Part shown: one piece after another, positions 7,855 to 16,717 of the stretch
Numbering within the stretch: position 1 is the stretch's first letter
Layout of the letters: the number at the start of each line of letters is the position of its first letter
Source of the DNA: JBAZMA01 sp041649995
Lineage (GTDB): Bacteria > Omnitrophota > Gorgyraeia > Velamenicoccales > Velamenicoccaceae
Direction of reading: 5' to 3'
Assembly (NCBI GenBank): GCA_041649995.1
Contig: JBAZMA010000017.1
Coordinates: forward strand, 1 to 34,706
DNA: 34,706 nucleotides
Position numbers and translations under genes: made by a program
Notes under the pieces: model-generated
Seen by the model: the letters and a program-made list of their open reading frames with translations, nothing else
Databases searched by the model: none
Told to the model about the DNA's origin: nothing

Positions 7855-9030
7855 ATGTCGAGCGACGAGGAAACCGACTCTGTGCACGAAGACGAGGAGG
7901 AGGAGGAAGAAGAGGAAGACGACGAACCGGCGGGCGCAGTCGAGAGTCCGGTGCGCCGGAAGACGGACGAAATCATCGCTGCGGCCCGGGCTGCCATCAC
8001 CCCCTCCCGCAAGGCGCGCCGCGTTTCCATGGGTCCCGACGAGTTGGCGATCGCGCTCGCCGACCTGTCGATCGACGGGGACGACGACAAGGCAGTCGAC
8101 CTCGAGGCCATCAACGTTCCGGTGCTGATGCGCGACGCCGAGGGGGGGTCGAGCAAACTGTTCCGCATACCCGTCCCGGTGCAATTTGACGACGAACCCG
8201 AGCGGTATATGATGAAGATCGACCGCGAGCTCGAAGTCACGCGGGAGATCCTCGCATGCGAACGAGACCGGCGCAAGATCAGCTCGTTCGCCGTGACGAC
8301 GGAATTCAACGTCGCGGTGCGCGCGCTCGTCGCCGACGGACTGCAGCCAGAAGTTAAACCGACAATCACCGAGGAGATCGAGCGCGCGGCGCGGACGTGT
8401 GCCCACATGGCCATGAAACGCGCGTTTGGGGATGCTGCGAGCGTGTGGAAGATCATCGAATACGACCAAAATCACGATCTGCGCGAATCCGCGGGCGCGG
8501 CTGCGCCGCCGGCCACGCCGGAAAGGCGCCGTGTGCGGTTCGCGGAGCCAGACACACTCGTCCAACTCGCCATGCGCACGTCTTCGCGGCTGTTCTCGCC
8601 GGCGCACTCGCGCGCCGTCGCAGCGAAGAAGAAGGAACACTTCAAACTGAACTATGCCCGCGATCCGCTGGCGTATACCGTGACGCGCCTCGAGGAACTC
8701 ACCGCGATAACGTTCAACCATTCCAAGTTTGCCAGGGAGCGCTGGGCGGCGGCGGTGGCGTTCAGTGGCATTGCCGCGGGTTTCGAGAAGACCGCCGCGG
8801 GTCTGCGCGGAACCGACAGGGAGCCGGAGGTTATCGTGCAGTGGTTCTCCGCGCTGTGGTGGACGCACAGAACGGCGAGCGCCGCCATCGCGGCCCGCGG
8901 CTCGACCAACGCGGCCATGCATGAACTGCAGCTGCTCGTTCCCTTTGCGCAGCAGCTGGTTAAGAGCCGGCGCAGCTCGTTCGGGGTGTCCGCCGATCCC
9001 GAGACTGGCGCACCGCCCGCGGATTGGTGA
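7855..9030 (+). CDS. Unknown 391-aa protein with acidic N-terminus
   Basis: The ATG at 7855 follows an A-rich tract and has no CAATTG motif close by. Residues 1-25 are almost only Glu and Asp, encoded by GAG/GAA/GAC repeats. Basic RRK patches follow near residues 34-36 and 53-56. The rest is helical and charged without a signal peptide or membrane segment. PERRRVRFAEPDT near residue 222 resembles a phosphatase-docking RVxF motif (RVRF), which is only suggestive. No family recognised. A DNA- or histone-binding role would suit the acidic start but is not shown. Confidence 0.75.
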   Translation: MSSDEETDSVHEDEEEEEEEEDDEPAGAVESPVRRKTDEIIAAARAAITPSRKARRVSMGPDELAIALADLSIDGDDDKAVDLEAINVPVLMRDAEGGSSKLFRIPVPVQFDDEPERYMMKIDRELEVTREILACERDRRKISSFAVTTEFNVAVRALVADGLQPEVKPTITEEIERAARTCAHMAMKRAFGDAASVWKIIEYDQNHDLRESAGAAAPPATPERRRVRFAEPDTLVQLAMRTSSRLFSPAHSRAVAAKKKEHFKLNYARDPLAYTVTRLEELTAITFNHSKFARERWAAAVAFSGIAAGFEKTAAGLRGTDREPEVIVQWFSALWWTHRTASAAIAARGSTNAAMHELQLLVPFAQQLVKSRRSSFGVSADPETGAPPADW

Positions 9031-9085
9031 AACTCCATCACGTCGGAAAATATGGGGGGGTGAAAAAATAGCGAGCCATGATCAC

Positions 9086-9091
9086 CAATTG
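9086..9091. promoter_or_regulatory. CAATTG motif, 5' of the SP-RING gene
   Basis: CCAATTGG 21 bases before the ATG at 9113. This spacing supports that ATG rather than the earlier one at 9094, which opens another frame. Confidence 0.55.
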
Positions 9092-9112
9092 GTATGCGCC
9101 ACGTACGTAACG

Positions 9113-10369
9113 ATGAGTGCCAATCTGACAGAAGGCGAGCTTCGGGTCGTCCACCGCCGCTTCGGCGGGGACGTGAAGCAGTTTGGCGTGTTCGTCTGTG
9201 CACCGGAGCGTTCGACGGTGAAGTACATCCGCGAGATCGTGGCCGAGCTGCAGCTGCACGCGACGCGGCCGGGGCTGAAGGCGCTCAAGACGACCGACAC
9301 GAAGAACAACCTATCGCGGGGGCTGCGGAGCGTGTACCACCAGGTGTTCTCCGCCGCGCGCGACGGGCTCACCGCGCTGACGCACCGGATCATGCAGCAG
9401 GAGGCGATGACCGCGGGGGCGAGCCCGTGCGAGGCCGAGGCGATCGCCAACCGCGTCATCGAGCGCGAGCTGATCACGTGGGGCCCAAAGGCGTTCTACG
9501 CCGCCGTCGATCCGCGGATGACGATCGTCAGCCGGCTGCGGGCAAAGCAGGCCGAGACGCCGTCGTGGTTCGACTTTGCCCTGACCGAGGACGACTTCGC
9601 CGCGGCGTTCGAGAGCCACAAGCTCGAGCTCTGGGTGACGCTGTACCGCGACTTTGCGGCGGTGGACGGACGGCCGACCCGGGTGACGGTCGTCGTGGGC
9701 GGGGCGACCGAGGTGTTCGACTGGCCGGACCACCGCTCCGCGCGCATCCTGGACGGCCGGGCGGTGACCGTGTCGGACGGGCGCGCGGTCCGGATCCAGC
9801 TCGTGGCGACGCCGGCGCGGTGGCACGGGGTGGTCGTCGTCGATCTGCGGAAGACGCGCCCCGCATCTGAGATCATCCCGACGCTGCCGACCCGGGCCAC
9901 GTTCAATCTGCGCGACTGGCGGATCCGCGGCGGGGTCCAGACCGACGCGGGGACGGTGGAGGACTCGGACGAGATCGTCCCGCTGACGTGCCCGATCACG
10001 CTCGTCCGGCCGCGCATCCCCGCGCGCGGCCTGTTCTGCCGCCACCTGCGCTGCTTCGACGTCGAGGTCTTTGTCGCGCAGCAGATGACGGCCTCGCTGA
10101 GCCAGCGCCGCGCGTGGAAGTGCCCGCTGTGCAGCTCGCCGTGCGCGGTGGACAAGCTGTACATCGACCTCTGGTTCAAGGATCTCGTCGACCGGGCGCC
10201 GGCCGGCGTCGGCCGCGTGATCATCGGCGCCGAGCGGACGGAATACGTGCGCGACGCCGCGGATGCCGACCCCGTCGCCGAGGACGACGATGGCGAGCCG
10301 CCGTTCAAGCGACCGACGGTCGCGCCCATCGTCGGCGTGTGCGCCGAGTCCGCCATCGTCCTCGAATGA
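9113..10369 (+). CDS. SIZ/PIAS-like SUMO E3 ligase (SAP-like, PINIT-like, SP-RING)
   Basis: 418 residues. Residues 291-360 are a clear MIZ/SP-RING: LTCPITLVRPRIPARG, then CRHLRCFD, then WKCPLC and LYIDLWFKDLV. This is the order and spacing of the PIAS/Siz domain, which binds one zinc and recruits the SUMO E2 Ubc9. Residues 169-258 fit the PINIT domain (LELWVTLYRDF, RAVTVSDGRAVRIQLVATPA, WHGVVVVDLRKTRPASEIIP). Residues 28-80 look like a SAP helix-extended-helix DNA-binding motif. The tail is acidic (EDDDGE) and ends in AIVLE, a possible SUMO-interacting motif. The whole cellular SAP-PINIT-SP-RING order is thus kept in a compact protein. It likely directs SUMO onto host or viral nuclear proteins. 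The SP-RING is certain; SAP and PINIT are probable. Confidence 0.9.
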   Translation: MSANLTEGELRVVHRRFGGDVKQFGVFVCAPERSTVKYIREIVAELQLHATRPGLKALKTTDTKNNLSRGLRSVYHQVFSAARDGLTALTHRIMQQEAMTAGASPCEAEAIANRVIERELITWGPKAFYAAVDPRMTIVSRLRAKQAETPSWFDFALTEDDFAAAFESHKLELWVTLYRDFAAVDGRPTRVTVVVGGATEVFDWPDHRSARILDGRAVTVSDGRAVRIQLVATPARWHGVVVVDLRKTRPASEIIPTLPTRATFNLRDWRIRGGVQTDAGTVEDSDEIVPLTCPITLVRPRIPARGLFCRHLRCFDVEVFVAQQMTASLSQRRAWKCPLCSSPCAVDKLYIDLWFKDLVDRAPAGVGRVIIGAERTEYVRDAADADPVAEDDDGEPPFKRPTVAPIVGVCAESAIVLE

Positions 10370-10434
10370 CCGTTTGCCGATGTGAAAACACGCACACACA
10401 CCACCGCAGCACAGATGATCGATTTCGATAAAAA

Positions 10435-11793
10435 ATGGTGTCGCACGAGGAAGAACCGTTTTTTGACATGTTGGATGGGTTCACCGCACGGTCCATCGTG
10501 TCGCTTCTCACGACGGTGGATTCCGTGCGTGGTCTGCGCAACCTCCGCGCCACGTGCCGTCAGTTGCGCTGCGTAGCAAATTCGCCAGAGGTGTGGGCGT
10601 CGGTGGACGTGGGCAAGATGATCTATCGCGTGTGCCGGGCGGGAGTTGCGATACCACGCCGCACCATCGACGAGGGCTCCGCATACGATCGGGAATTCAT
10701 CGCATGCCTCGCCAAGGTCCAGGCATCGCTCAGGAACGTCGACCTGAGCATGTGTCAGTCGTTTGACTGCACGTTCATACCCGCGGACGTGTGGCGGTTG
10801 CTGGTGCGTCGCATGCCAAATCTACGCACCATCACAATCCACCTCGGCGTGGCCATGTTGAGGGATCCCGAGAAGCGAAACACGTTCGCGGACACGCTCG
10901 CCTATATCCAGGAAAATTGCGTCGGGCTCGAAGCGGTGTCGATCAGGTCACTGAATGAATGGGATGTGGTACCCGTCGTTCTTCCACATGTCCGGTCGTT
11001 AAGGATCTACGCACCGGCGAGCGTCATCGACACTCTAACCATGGGGTGCAGAGAATTGCGCGACGTCAAAATCGCCGGCTGGATAGACTCTCGGGTCAGC
11101 GCTTCGACAGCCAACATGCTGCTGACGCATGAAGCGACTCTGATACGGTTTAGGTGTGTTGTGCTCGCAGACTACATACTGATGAACGCGCGTTCCCCCA
11201 CATGGCCGATGCTCCGCGCCCTCAACGTGGGCATGTACACGCCAGAAATCATGTCGTGGGTGGGAACCGTCCTCTCGCGGGGTTTTGGGCGTCTCGAAAC
11301 GCTCGGATTCGCGATGAGCCGTTCTACCATATGGACCGATGCTCCGTTCATTCTCGGCAAACTCGCCGCGCGGCCCGGACTGCAGTTGGACCTGACGTTG
11401 AATGATGCTCCCCACGACTATTGTGATCTGTTGGCCGAACTTGGCGATAACATGGGACCGAGGCTATGCTCACTGGAGGTGTATGGCGCAACACAACTTC
11501 CGCCCGCGTTCGCCATGAGGAAGCTTCCAAATCTGCGTTCGGTAAGGTTGCGCACCGTGTCGGACAAGACGGCGAACGCTCTCGCGGGGGGGCTATTGGT
11601 TGGCGTGCCACCGCCGAGCCGTGGGGCAGCGGTGGCAATTCACGGCATGACGATGCGCATCAGGTGCTCTCCGGGGTCTGGTGTTCCCCAGGGCAAATGG
11701 ATTTGCGAATGGCTAGACGTTCTTACCCGCATGTTGGCTCCGCTGGTGAAAAGTCTCGATATATTCACCAAGGTGCGCGTGACGTTTGTGTGA
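10435..11793 (+). CDS. F-box protein with LRR-like C-terminal domain (1 of 3)
   Basis: 452 residues from the ATG at 10435. The N-terminus MVSHEEEPFFDMLDGFTA leads into an F-box at about residues 10-60 (SIVSLLTTVDSVRGLRNL, then CRQLRCVANSPEVWASVDV). The rest, residues 90-440, is a series of short Leu-rich units (MPNLRTITIHLG, LPHVRSLRIYAP, CRELRDVKIAG, LPNLRSVRLRT) forming a degenerate LRR. F-box proteins bind SKP1 and bring substrates to the SCF ubiquitin ligase; the LRR part would choose the target. It is a paralogue of the genes at 12484 and 14015, all three ending in a basic residue followed by VTFV or IMFV. No CAATTG is seen upstream. Its leader holds GATGTGAAAACACGCACACA, like the leader of the third copy. 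Confidence 0.9.
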   Translation: MVSHEEEPFFDMLDGFTARSIVSLLTTVDSVRGLRNLRATCRQLRCVANSPEVWASVDVGKMIYRVCRAGVAIPRRTIDEGSAYDREFIACLAKVQASLRNVDLSMCQSFDCTFIPADVWRLLVRRMPNLRTITIHLGVAMLRDPEKRNTFADTLAYIQENCVGLEAVSIRSLNEWDVVPVVLPHVRSLRIYAPASVIDTLTMGCRELRDVKIAGWIDSRVSASTANMLLTHEATLIRFRCVVLADYILMNARSPTWPMLRALNVGMYTPEIMSWVGTVLSRGFGRLETLGFAMSRSTIWTDAPFILGKLAARPGLQLDLTLNDAPHDYCDLLAELGDNMGPRLCSLEVYGATQLPPAFAMRKLPNLRSVRLRTVSDKTANALAGGLLVGVPPPSRGAAVAIHGMTMRIRCSPGSGVPQGKWICEWLDVLTRMLAPLVKSLDIFTKVRVTFV

Positions 11794-11836
11794 ACCTTTT
11801 TCCCCCACACTCCCCCCGGCATCAATATACCCTAAA

Positions 11837-12406
11837 ATGTCACACGTTGTGGAAAATGCGCAATGGCGCGAAGACGCGGACGCGTGGAACGTCCTCGAGC
11901 CGTTCGAGACGCGGATCCTGCTGGAATATCGTCTCTCCCTCTCCGGGTGGGGCTACGCCACCAAGGCCGTCGGCACGTACGAGCAGCGCGTCCACGGGCT
12001 CCCGCTGCCGGTCTACCACCTGATCACCAACGTCAGCGACGTGGTGTTCCGCGTGCTCGACTATCTCGCCGAAACGGACGGTCGTGTCCACCCAACAGAT
12101 TACGTGAGCAAGCTGTCGCTGGCGCGGGGAGACCTGGCCGCGGCGATCGACCGCCCGCGGGTACGTCGGGCCGCGGTCGCGTTTCTCGACCCGTTCGCCG
12201 ACAGTGTCACCGGGGCCGCGCTGGCGCGGTTGGCGCGGCAGGATCTGGACGACGTGGACCATAGTCCGCCGTACATCGCGATCGTCGCAGCCGCGCTCGC
12301 GCTCGGGTGCATGGCAGACGACGAGTTCGACGAGGCGCTGGACGTTGTGAGCAGCTACGTCGATGCATATGCGGAACACTTTGGCGACGAGGAAGACGAC
12401 GACTGA
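11837..12406 (+). CDS. Unknown helical protein, acidic tail, 189 aa
   Basis: The ATG at 11837 follows an A-run. An in-frame extension upstream overlaps the F-box gene and lacks coding character. The product is almost entirely helical, with regular Ala/Leu/Asp runs (VSKLSLARGDLAAAIDRPRV, ALARLARQDLDDVDH) and ends in EEDDD. No signal peptide, membrane segment or Cys motif. It sits between two F-box paralogues and is not related to them by eye. The pattern would suit an all-helical protein-interaction domain. Confidence 0.75.
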   Translation: MSHVVENAQWREDADAWNVLEPFETRILLEYRLSLSGWGYATKAVGTYEQRVHGLPLPVYHLITNVSDVVFRVLDYLAETDGRVHPTDYVSKLSLARGDLAAAIDRPRVRRAAVAFLDPFADSVTGAALARLARQDLDDVDHSPPYIAIVAAALALGCMADDEFDEALDVVSSYVDAYAEHFGDEEDDD

Positions 12407-12483
12407 ACGCGCCGTGGTAGAGATGGAAAAAACGTCAGCCAGACCATCCGCTCGCACACTCCACACGTTGCACGCACACGAAC

Positions 12484-13884
12484 ATGGAAAGGAAAATACG
12501 TGAGGAGGGTTCACCGCACGAAGCAACTCCATTCTTCGATACGTTGGACGATTACGTGGTCGAGCACATCGCGTCGCTGCTCGTCGACGGCGATTCGCTG
12601 CGGCATCTGCAACGGGTGCGGATGGCATCCCGCCGGCTGCGCGCGGCGGCGAACTCGGCGACCGTGTGGATGCACATCGACGTCGGCAGAGCGATCGTGG
12701 ACGCGTGCCCCGGCATGCGCCACATCGAAACCGACGATCCGTGTGTGGTGCGTCTCTCGCATGCGCCGGACATATTCCGACACGCCGATCTCAGCATGTG
12801 CACGACGTTCGACGCCAGTTACCTTCCCACGACCGTGTGGCTGCCGCTGGTGCGGCGCATGCCCCACCTCCGGTTGCTCGTCGTGCATCTCGGGGTCGAC
12901 GCGGTGGACGAGTCCGGACGCCGGAACGAGTACACCGACACGATCGGGGCCGTTGGCGAATTTAACCGCGAACTCGAGACGCTCCACGTCCACATGCGCC
13001 TCGCGCTGTTCGACACTCGCACAATCGTTCCGCTGCCCTCCGTGCGGACGCTCCGGGTGCGTGTGACGGGGCCGGTCGTCGACGCGCTCTCGTTGGGATG
13101 CCAGGGTCTGCGCGTCGCGAAAATCGACTCTCCGTTGGGATTCGCGCAACCGGCCGACGCTGCGGCTCGCCTGTTGCTGCGCCACGAACGGACGCTGGTC
13201 AAATTCAAGAGTTATGCGCTCTCGGCATCCGTGCTCGCCGCGCAGACGCCGGATTCGCGGAGAGAGTGGCCAAACATGCGCGAGCTCGGCGTGGGCGTGT
13301 TCACGGGAGAGACGATGGCATGTCTCAGAACCGTGTTCACGTGGGGGCTCGGAAACCTGGAGACGCTCGGCGTGACGCTGTCCGCGGACGACGCACCGCA
13401 CGACGCCGCGATCATGCGCCGCGAACTTGCCGAACGACCCGGTCTCTGGCTCCGCGTCGCTCTGCGCGGCGTCGGCGAGCGCGCGTACAATCCGATGCTC
13501 GGACTCGACACCACCATCGGGCCGCGGATCCGCCGCCTGCGCCTCGACAGCGTGCCGAACCTGCCGTCCGCACACGACATCCATCTCGGGTTCGCGAATC
13601 TGCGCGTACTCACGTTGCACCGCGCCACGACACGGTCGGTGGCCGTGCTGTCGAACACGCTACTGCGTGGTGTCCCGCCGCCGGGGTCGGGAACGGTGGT
13701 CACGAGGCGCGGATCCGTGCTGGACATCGTGTGCACCCCCGGCATCCCGGGGCCGCTCGTCCGGCGGCCAGACGTGCCCGCCCGGACTCGGGAAAGCCAC
13801 GTGTGGGAGGAGTTGATCCGCTGTATGCATCTGTGGGGCAAACAGCCACAGTGGTCCAACAAGATACGGGTGACGTTTGTGTGA
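12484..13884 (+). CDS. F-box protein with LRR-like C-terminal domain (2 of 3)
   Basis: 466 residues. F-box at residues 17-65 (TPFFDTLDDYVVEHIASLLV, SLRHLQRVRMASRRLR, SATVWMHIDV). The LRR-like part contains MPHLRLLVVHLG, LPSVRTLRVRV, CQGLRVAKI, WPNMRELGVGVF and LGNLETLGVTL, matching the first copy block by block. It ends KIRVTFV. This copy has a more variable N-terminus (MERKIREEGSPHEA). It is the most GC-rich of the three by eye. Expected to act as an SCF substrate adaptor, as for its paralogues. Confidence 0.9.
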   Translation: MERKIREEGSPHEATPFFDTLDDYVVEHIASLLVDGDSLRHLQRVRMASRRLRAAANSATVWMHIDVGRAIVDACPGMRHIETDDPCVVRLSHAPDIFRHADLSMCTTFDASYLPTTVWLPLVRRMPHLRLLVVHLGVDAVDESGRRNEYTDTIGAVGEFNRELETLHVHMRLALFDTRTIVPLPSVRTLRVRVTGPVVDALSLGCQGLRVAKIDSPLGFAQPADAAARLLLRHERTLVKFKSYALSASVLAAQTPDSRREWPNMRELGVGVFTGETMACLRTVFTWGLGNLETLGVTLSADDAPHDAAIMRRELAERPGLWLRVALRGVGERAYNPMLGLDTTIGPRIRRLRLDSVPNLPSAHDIHLGFANLRVLTLHRATTRSVAVLSNTLLRGVPPPGSGTVVTRRGSVLDIVCTPGIPGPLVRRPDVPARTRESHVWEELIRCMHLWGKQPQWSNKIRVTFV

Positions 13885-14014
13885 TGGACCTAGATGGTCG
13901 GGCAACATTGTGCGCGTGATGTTCGTGGCGAATCCCGACACCGTGGGATGTGAAAAAAACACACACCCGACAGAATGTCGCCGCCGGAATCGGTCGAGTC
14001 TCACCGACGACAAT

Positions 14015-15379
14015 ATGGTATCGCATGAAGAGGAACCGTTTTTTGAAATGGTGGATGATTTAGTTATGAGCCGCATCGCGTCGTTTCTCGTGCCCCCCAG
14101 CGTTGTCGGCTCGATGCACTCGTTCCGGCAGACGTGCAAACGGGCGCATGCTGTGGCAGATTCCCCTCTTGTGTGGGAACACATCGACGTGGGCGAGTTG
14201 GTCACGTCGATGTGCAACCCGAAAAACCTGCCGTGCCGGCAGTCGGACGCATGGCCGCTGCCGCTCGTCCAACGCACGCTTGGCGCACTATCCCGAGTGA
14301 ATCTCACGCTGTGCGCGGTGTTTGACGGCGCTCGCATGCCGGTCGAGGTGTGCAAGCATCTGGTGGCTCGCATGCCGAACCTCCGCGAACTGTCGATGTG
14401 GTTGAGCACGGCGTCGATACGCGGCGCCGGACCGTGCAACCGCGATTTCGCGGACACACTCGCGTTCATACGTCGGGCATGCCCGGATCTCACTTCCTTG
14501 CGGATCATAGCTCCCTGTCTGACCACGTGCACCACCACCACCGTCAAGTTGCCAAAGGTCACCGCGTTGCGGCTGGAATGCCCGCCGTGCGTGGTCGCGG
14601 CACTGTCTGCCAGTTGCGTCGGCCTGCGCGATGTGCGGATTGAAACACTGCCCGCCCGCTGTGCCGGCGATGATACGGCACACGCGGCAGCGGAATTGCT
14701 GGTCGCCCACTGCGCGACGCTGGAAAACTTTTGGGTCGACGAACTCGTCGCGCCGCCATCTCAGCCCGCGTGGCCAAAGATGCGAAGCTTTGGAATCGGC
14801 GTGTATTCCGCCGCGATCAGGGACTGGATATGGCCCGCAATCGCGACCCGTTTTCCGCAGCTGGAAACGCTGGGAATCATGTTCAAGACCGATGACCAAA
14901 CGCGGTTCATGTGGGAGGTCGGGCATGCGAACGCCGGGTTGGAGGCGCGCCCCGATATATGGCTCGACGTTACCATTCTCGAGGACGCTGAACGGATAGT
15001 CTCCTCCGTGATGCGCGCCCGCGGAACGTTCGGTCGGCGTATCCGCCGTCTGCAATTCAACCGGTGGTACACAATGCCTGCGATTTGGCTCATACCATGT
15101 GGCGCCCCCAACATCGCCGTGGTCACGGCGTACAATTGCTGGGGAACGCAAGCGTTGTTGCAACTATTGCATCACGTTTCGCCCGACCTCGCCACCCTCA
15201 CGATGGCACGCGGGGCCACCCTCGACATCGCGTTCACACCCCCGGCGGAACTGCTGCCGTGCCACCCCGGAGCGATTCGGCCAGATTTCACGGATCGGTG
15301 GATGCCGATTTTGGAGCGGATGGAACATCTGTGGACGGGTGAACCGTCCGATCGCCGGACCCGCATCATGTTCGTGTGA
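14015..15379 (+). CDS. F-box protein with LRR-like C-terminal domain (3 of 3)
   Basis: 454 residues from the ATG at 14015. An upstream ATG in frame at 13919 would add a low-complexity stretch and is less likely. The first residues MVSHEEEPFFEMVDD match the first copy closely. F-box about residues 8-62 (MSRIASFLVPPSVVGSMHSF, CKRAHAVADSPLVWEHIDVG). LRR-like units follow (MPNLRELSMWL, CPDLTSLRIIAP, LPKVTALRLECP, FPQLETLGIMF). Ends RTRIMFV. The leader has GATGTGAAAAAAACACACAC, shared with the leader of the first copy, so the duplication seems to include the promoter. Confidence 0.9.
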   Translation: MVSHEEEPFFEMVDDLVMSRIASFLVPPSVVGSMHSFRQTCKRAHAVADSPLVWEHIDVGELVTSMCNPKNLPCRQSDAWPLPLVQRTLGALSRVNLTLCAVFDGARMPVEVCKHLVARMPNLRELSMWLSTASIRGAGPCNRDFADTLAFIRRACPDLTSLRIIAPCLTTCTTTTVKLPKVTALRLECPPCVVAALSASCVGLRDVRIETLPARCAGDDTAHAAAELLVAHCATLENFWVDELVAPPSQPAWPKMRSFGIGVYSAAIRDWIWPAIATRFPQLETLGIMFKTDDQTRFMWEVGHANAGLEARPDIWLDVTILEDAERIVSSVMRARGTFGRRIRRLQFNRWYTMPAIWLIPCGAPNIAVVTAYNCWGTQALLQLLHHVSPDLATLTMARGATLDIAFTPPAELLPCHPGAIRPDFTDRWMPILERMEHLWTGEPSDRRTRIMFV

Positions 15380-15418
15380 TCCAACCCCCTATACCCAGCA
15401 CACAAAAGTTTTTCCGAC

Positions 15419-15424
15419 CAATTG
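15419..15424. promoter_or_regulatory. CAATTG motif, 5' of the gene at 15437
   Basis: CCAATTG followed by ACCATATAAAATATG; 12 bases separate it from the ATG. Confidence 0.5.
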
Positions 15425-15436
15425 ACCATATAAAAT

Positions 15437-16060
15437 ATGGCGTTGTCCACAATGACGAGTTTGATGCTGGCGTGCGCCACGTTTATTTATCCGACCATGA
15501 TCCCATGCGCCCATACACAGTACTGGCCCGCGATTGCAATCGCGCTCGGAATAGATTTATGGGCACTCGCCGCCCTTGCAGCGGTCGTATCCGCGCTCCA
15601 CCAACGCGTGAACGATCACGGCACGTGCTGGCAGATCCTGGTGAAGCGGACGTTGACGGTGACGATAGCAATCGATGTGTTGTCGCGTGCGCTGCTGACC
15701 GCGCATTGGTACATTCTGCGCGGCTACCCGGTGCTGCACGCGGCTGTCTGCGGTCTCGTGGTTGTCGCGCCATGGAACTGGTATCGCAGGCATCGCATCA
15801 CCGTGGCGTCGTGGCTGCATCGCGCCGTCCTTGCCGACAATTGCGAAGCTGAACGCCGGAATACGCGCCACTACGACCGCCTGCCGCTGCATTACGTGTG
15901 GACCGTGGTGTCCGTGCACAATGTTCGGTGGATTTTCGAAGCGTCGTGTGTCATCCAATGCGCGTTGGGTGCCGGTGGTATGTCATGGTTCGCGGTGTCC
16001 GCGACGGCGTCGACGCTCGCATTTGGAGCATATGTCCTCTGCGTGTGGGCGGTGCAATGA
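15437..16060 (+). CDS. Multi-span membrane protein (pair member 1)
   Basis: 207 residues with about five hydrophobic segments: residues 1-20, 30-52, 70-92, 100-118 and 165-206. A basic cytosolic-type loop, RRHRITVASWLHR, precedes the last pair. It is similar in layout and in local sequence (basic loop, TLTVTIAIDVLSR, VRWIFEASCVIQ, GAGGMSW) to the next gene, 30 bases downstream, so the two are tandem paralogues. No transporter or enzyme signature is visible. A role in the virion inner membrane or in host membranes is possible. Confidence 0.8.
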   Translation: MALSTMTSLMLACATFIYPTMIPCAHTQYWPAIAIALGIDLWALAALAAVVSALHQRVNDHGTCWQILVKRTLTVTIAIDVLSRALLTAHWYILRGYPVLHAAVCGLVVVAPWNWYRRHRITVASWLHRAVLADNCEAERRNTRHYDRLPLHYVWTVVSVHNVRWIFEASCVIQCALGAGGMSWFAVSATASTLAFGAYVLCVWAVQ

Positions 16061-16066
16061 CAATTG
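16061..16066. promoter_or_regulatory. CAATTG motif between the two membrane-protein genes
   Basis: CAATTG begins at the base after the stop of the first gene and lies 24 bases before the ATG at 16091, so the second gene has its own start signal rather than being in an operon. Confidence 0.5.
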
Positions 16067-16090
16067 GGGGGTCATAAATCTTTTAAGAAA

Positions 16091-16702
16091 ATGGGGGACG
16101 TGCTCAACATCGTGGTCGGCGGCTTTGTGATTTTTTGTGTCCCGTTCACGTGTCTGTCCGCAGTGTCGGCAGGATGGATGTCCACCTGGCTGTCATTTGT
16201 TGCGGACGGCATGATTGCGTCGGATTTTGTTGCGTTCGTGCGTGACCTCCGACACGTCGGCACGAAACCCGGACGAGCCTGGCAAACGCATGTGCGACGC
16301 GCATTCATCATCGTGGTCGTCGCAGAGTTCGTGGCACGCATCGCATTGACTGTCACGTGCCTCATTTTATGGCCACGGCATGTTACGTGCGCCATCGTAT
16401 GCACGGTCGTGGCCATTGCATCGTTTGCGTGTGATTGGTTCAAGTCGTTCGAGAGGTGGACGCAAAACGTAACGCGTGCGCACGATGGCATGACCGAGCG
16501 TAGCAATATGGGCAGACGCGTATACTGGATGGCGCCCATGCTCAGCATCGTGCGCCTGAATGGCGTCCGGTCTGCATACGCGGCGTTTTCGTTCGCACGG
16601 AATGCCATGCTCGCCGGTGGGATGCCGTGGATCGCCGCGTGCGTGATGATAATACCCACTGCTGCCCAATGCCTTTTTATGTGGAAATGCATACGGCATT
16701 AA
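16091..16702 (+). CDS. Multi-span membrane protein (pair member 2)
   Basis: 203 residues from the ATG at 16091, chosen because a CAATTG motif lies at the usual distance. Hydrophobic segments at about 4-32, 70-95, 102-122, 155-172 and 178-200. The loop FERWTQNVTRAHDGMTERS carries an N-glycosylation sequon (NVT). It matches the preceding protein in segment order and in GGMPW near residue 180 (GGMSW there). It converges with the minus gene at 16718 across 15 bases containing a T8 run. Confidence 0.8.
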   Translation: MGDVLNIVVGGFVIFCVPFTCLSAVSAGWMSTWLSFVADGMIASDFVAFVRDLRHVGTKPGRAWQTHVRRAFIIVVVAEFVARIALTVTCLILWPRHVTCAIVCTVVAIASFACDWFKSFERWTQNVTRAHDGMTERSNMGRRVYWMAPMLSIVRLNGVRSAYAAFSFARNAMLAGGMPWIAACVMIIPTAAQCLFMWKCIRH

Positions 16703-16717
16703 ATTTCTCCTTTTTTT

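Noticed and set aside
7372..8922. 516-codon open frame on the minus strand
   Set aside because: Arg- and His-rich, low-complexity shadow of two plus-strand genes in GC-rich DNA; it crosses their shared intergenic region.
9311..10399. 362-codon open frame opposite the SP-RING gene
   Set aside because: The SP-RING reading on the plus strand is unambiguous; the opposite frame is Arg/Asp/Ala-rich without motifs.
12511..13620. 369-codon open frame opposite the second F-box gene
   Set aside because: Shadow frame; the plus strand encodes an F-box protein with two paralogues.
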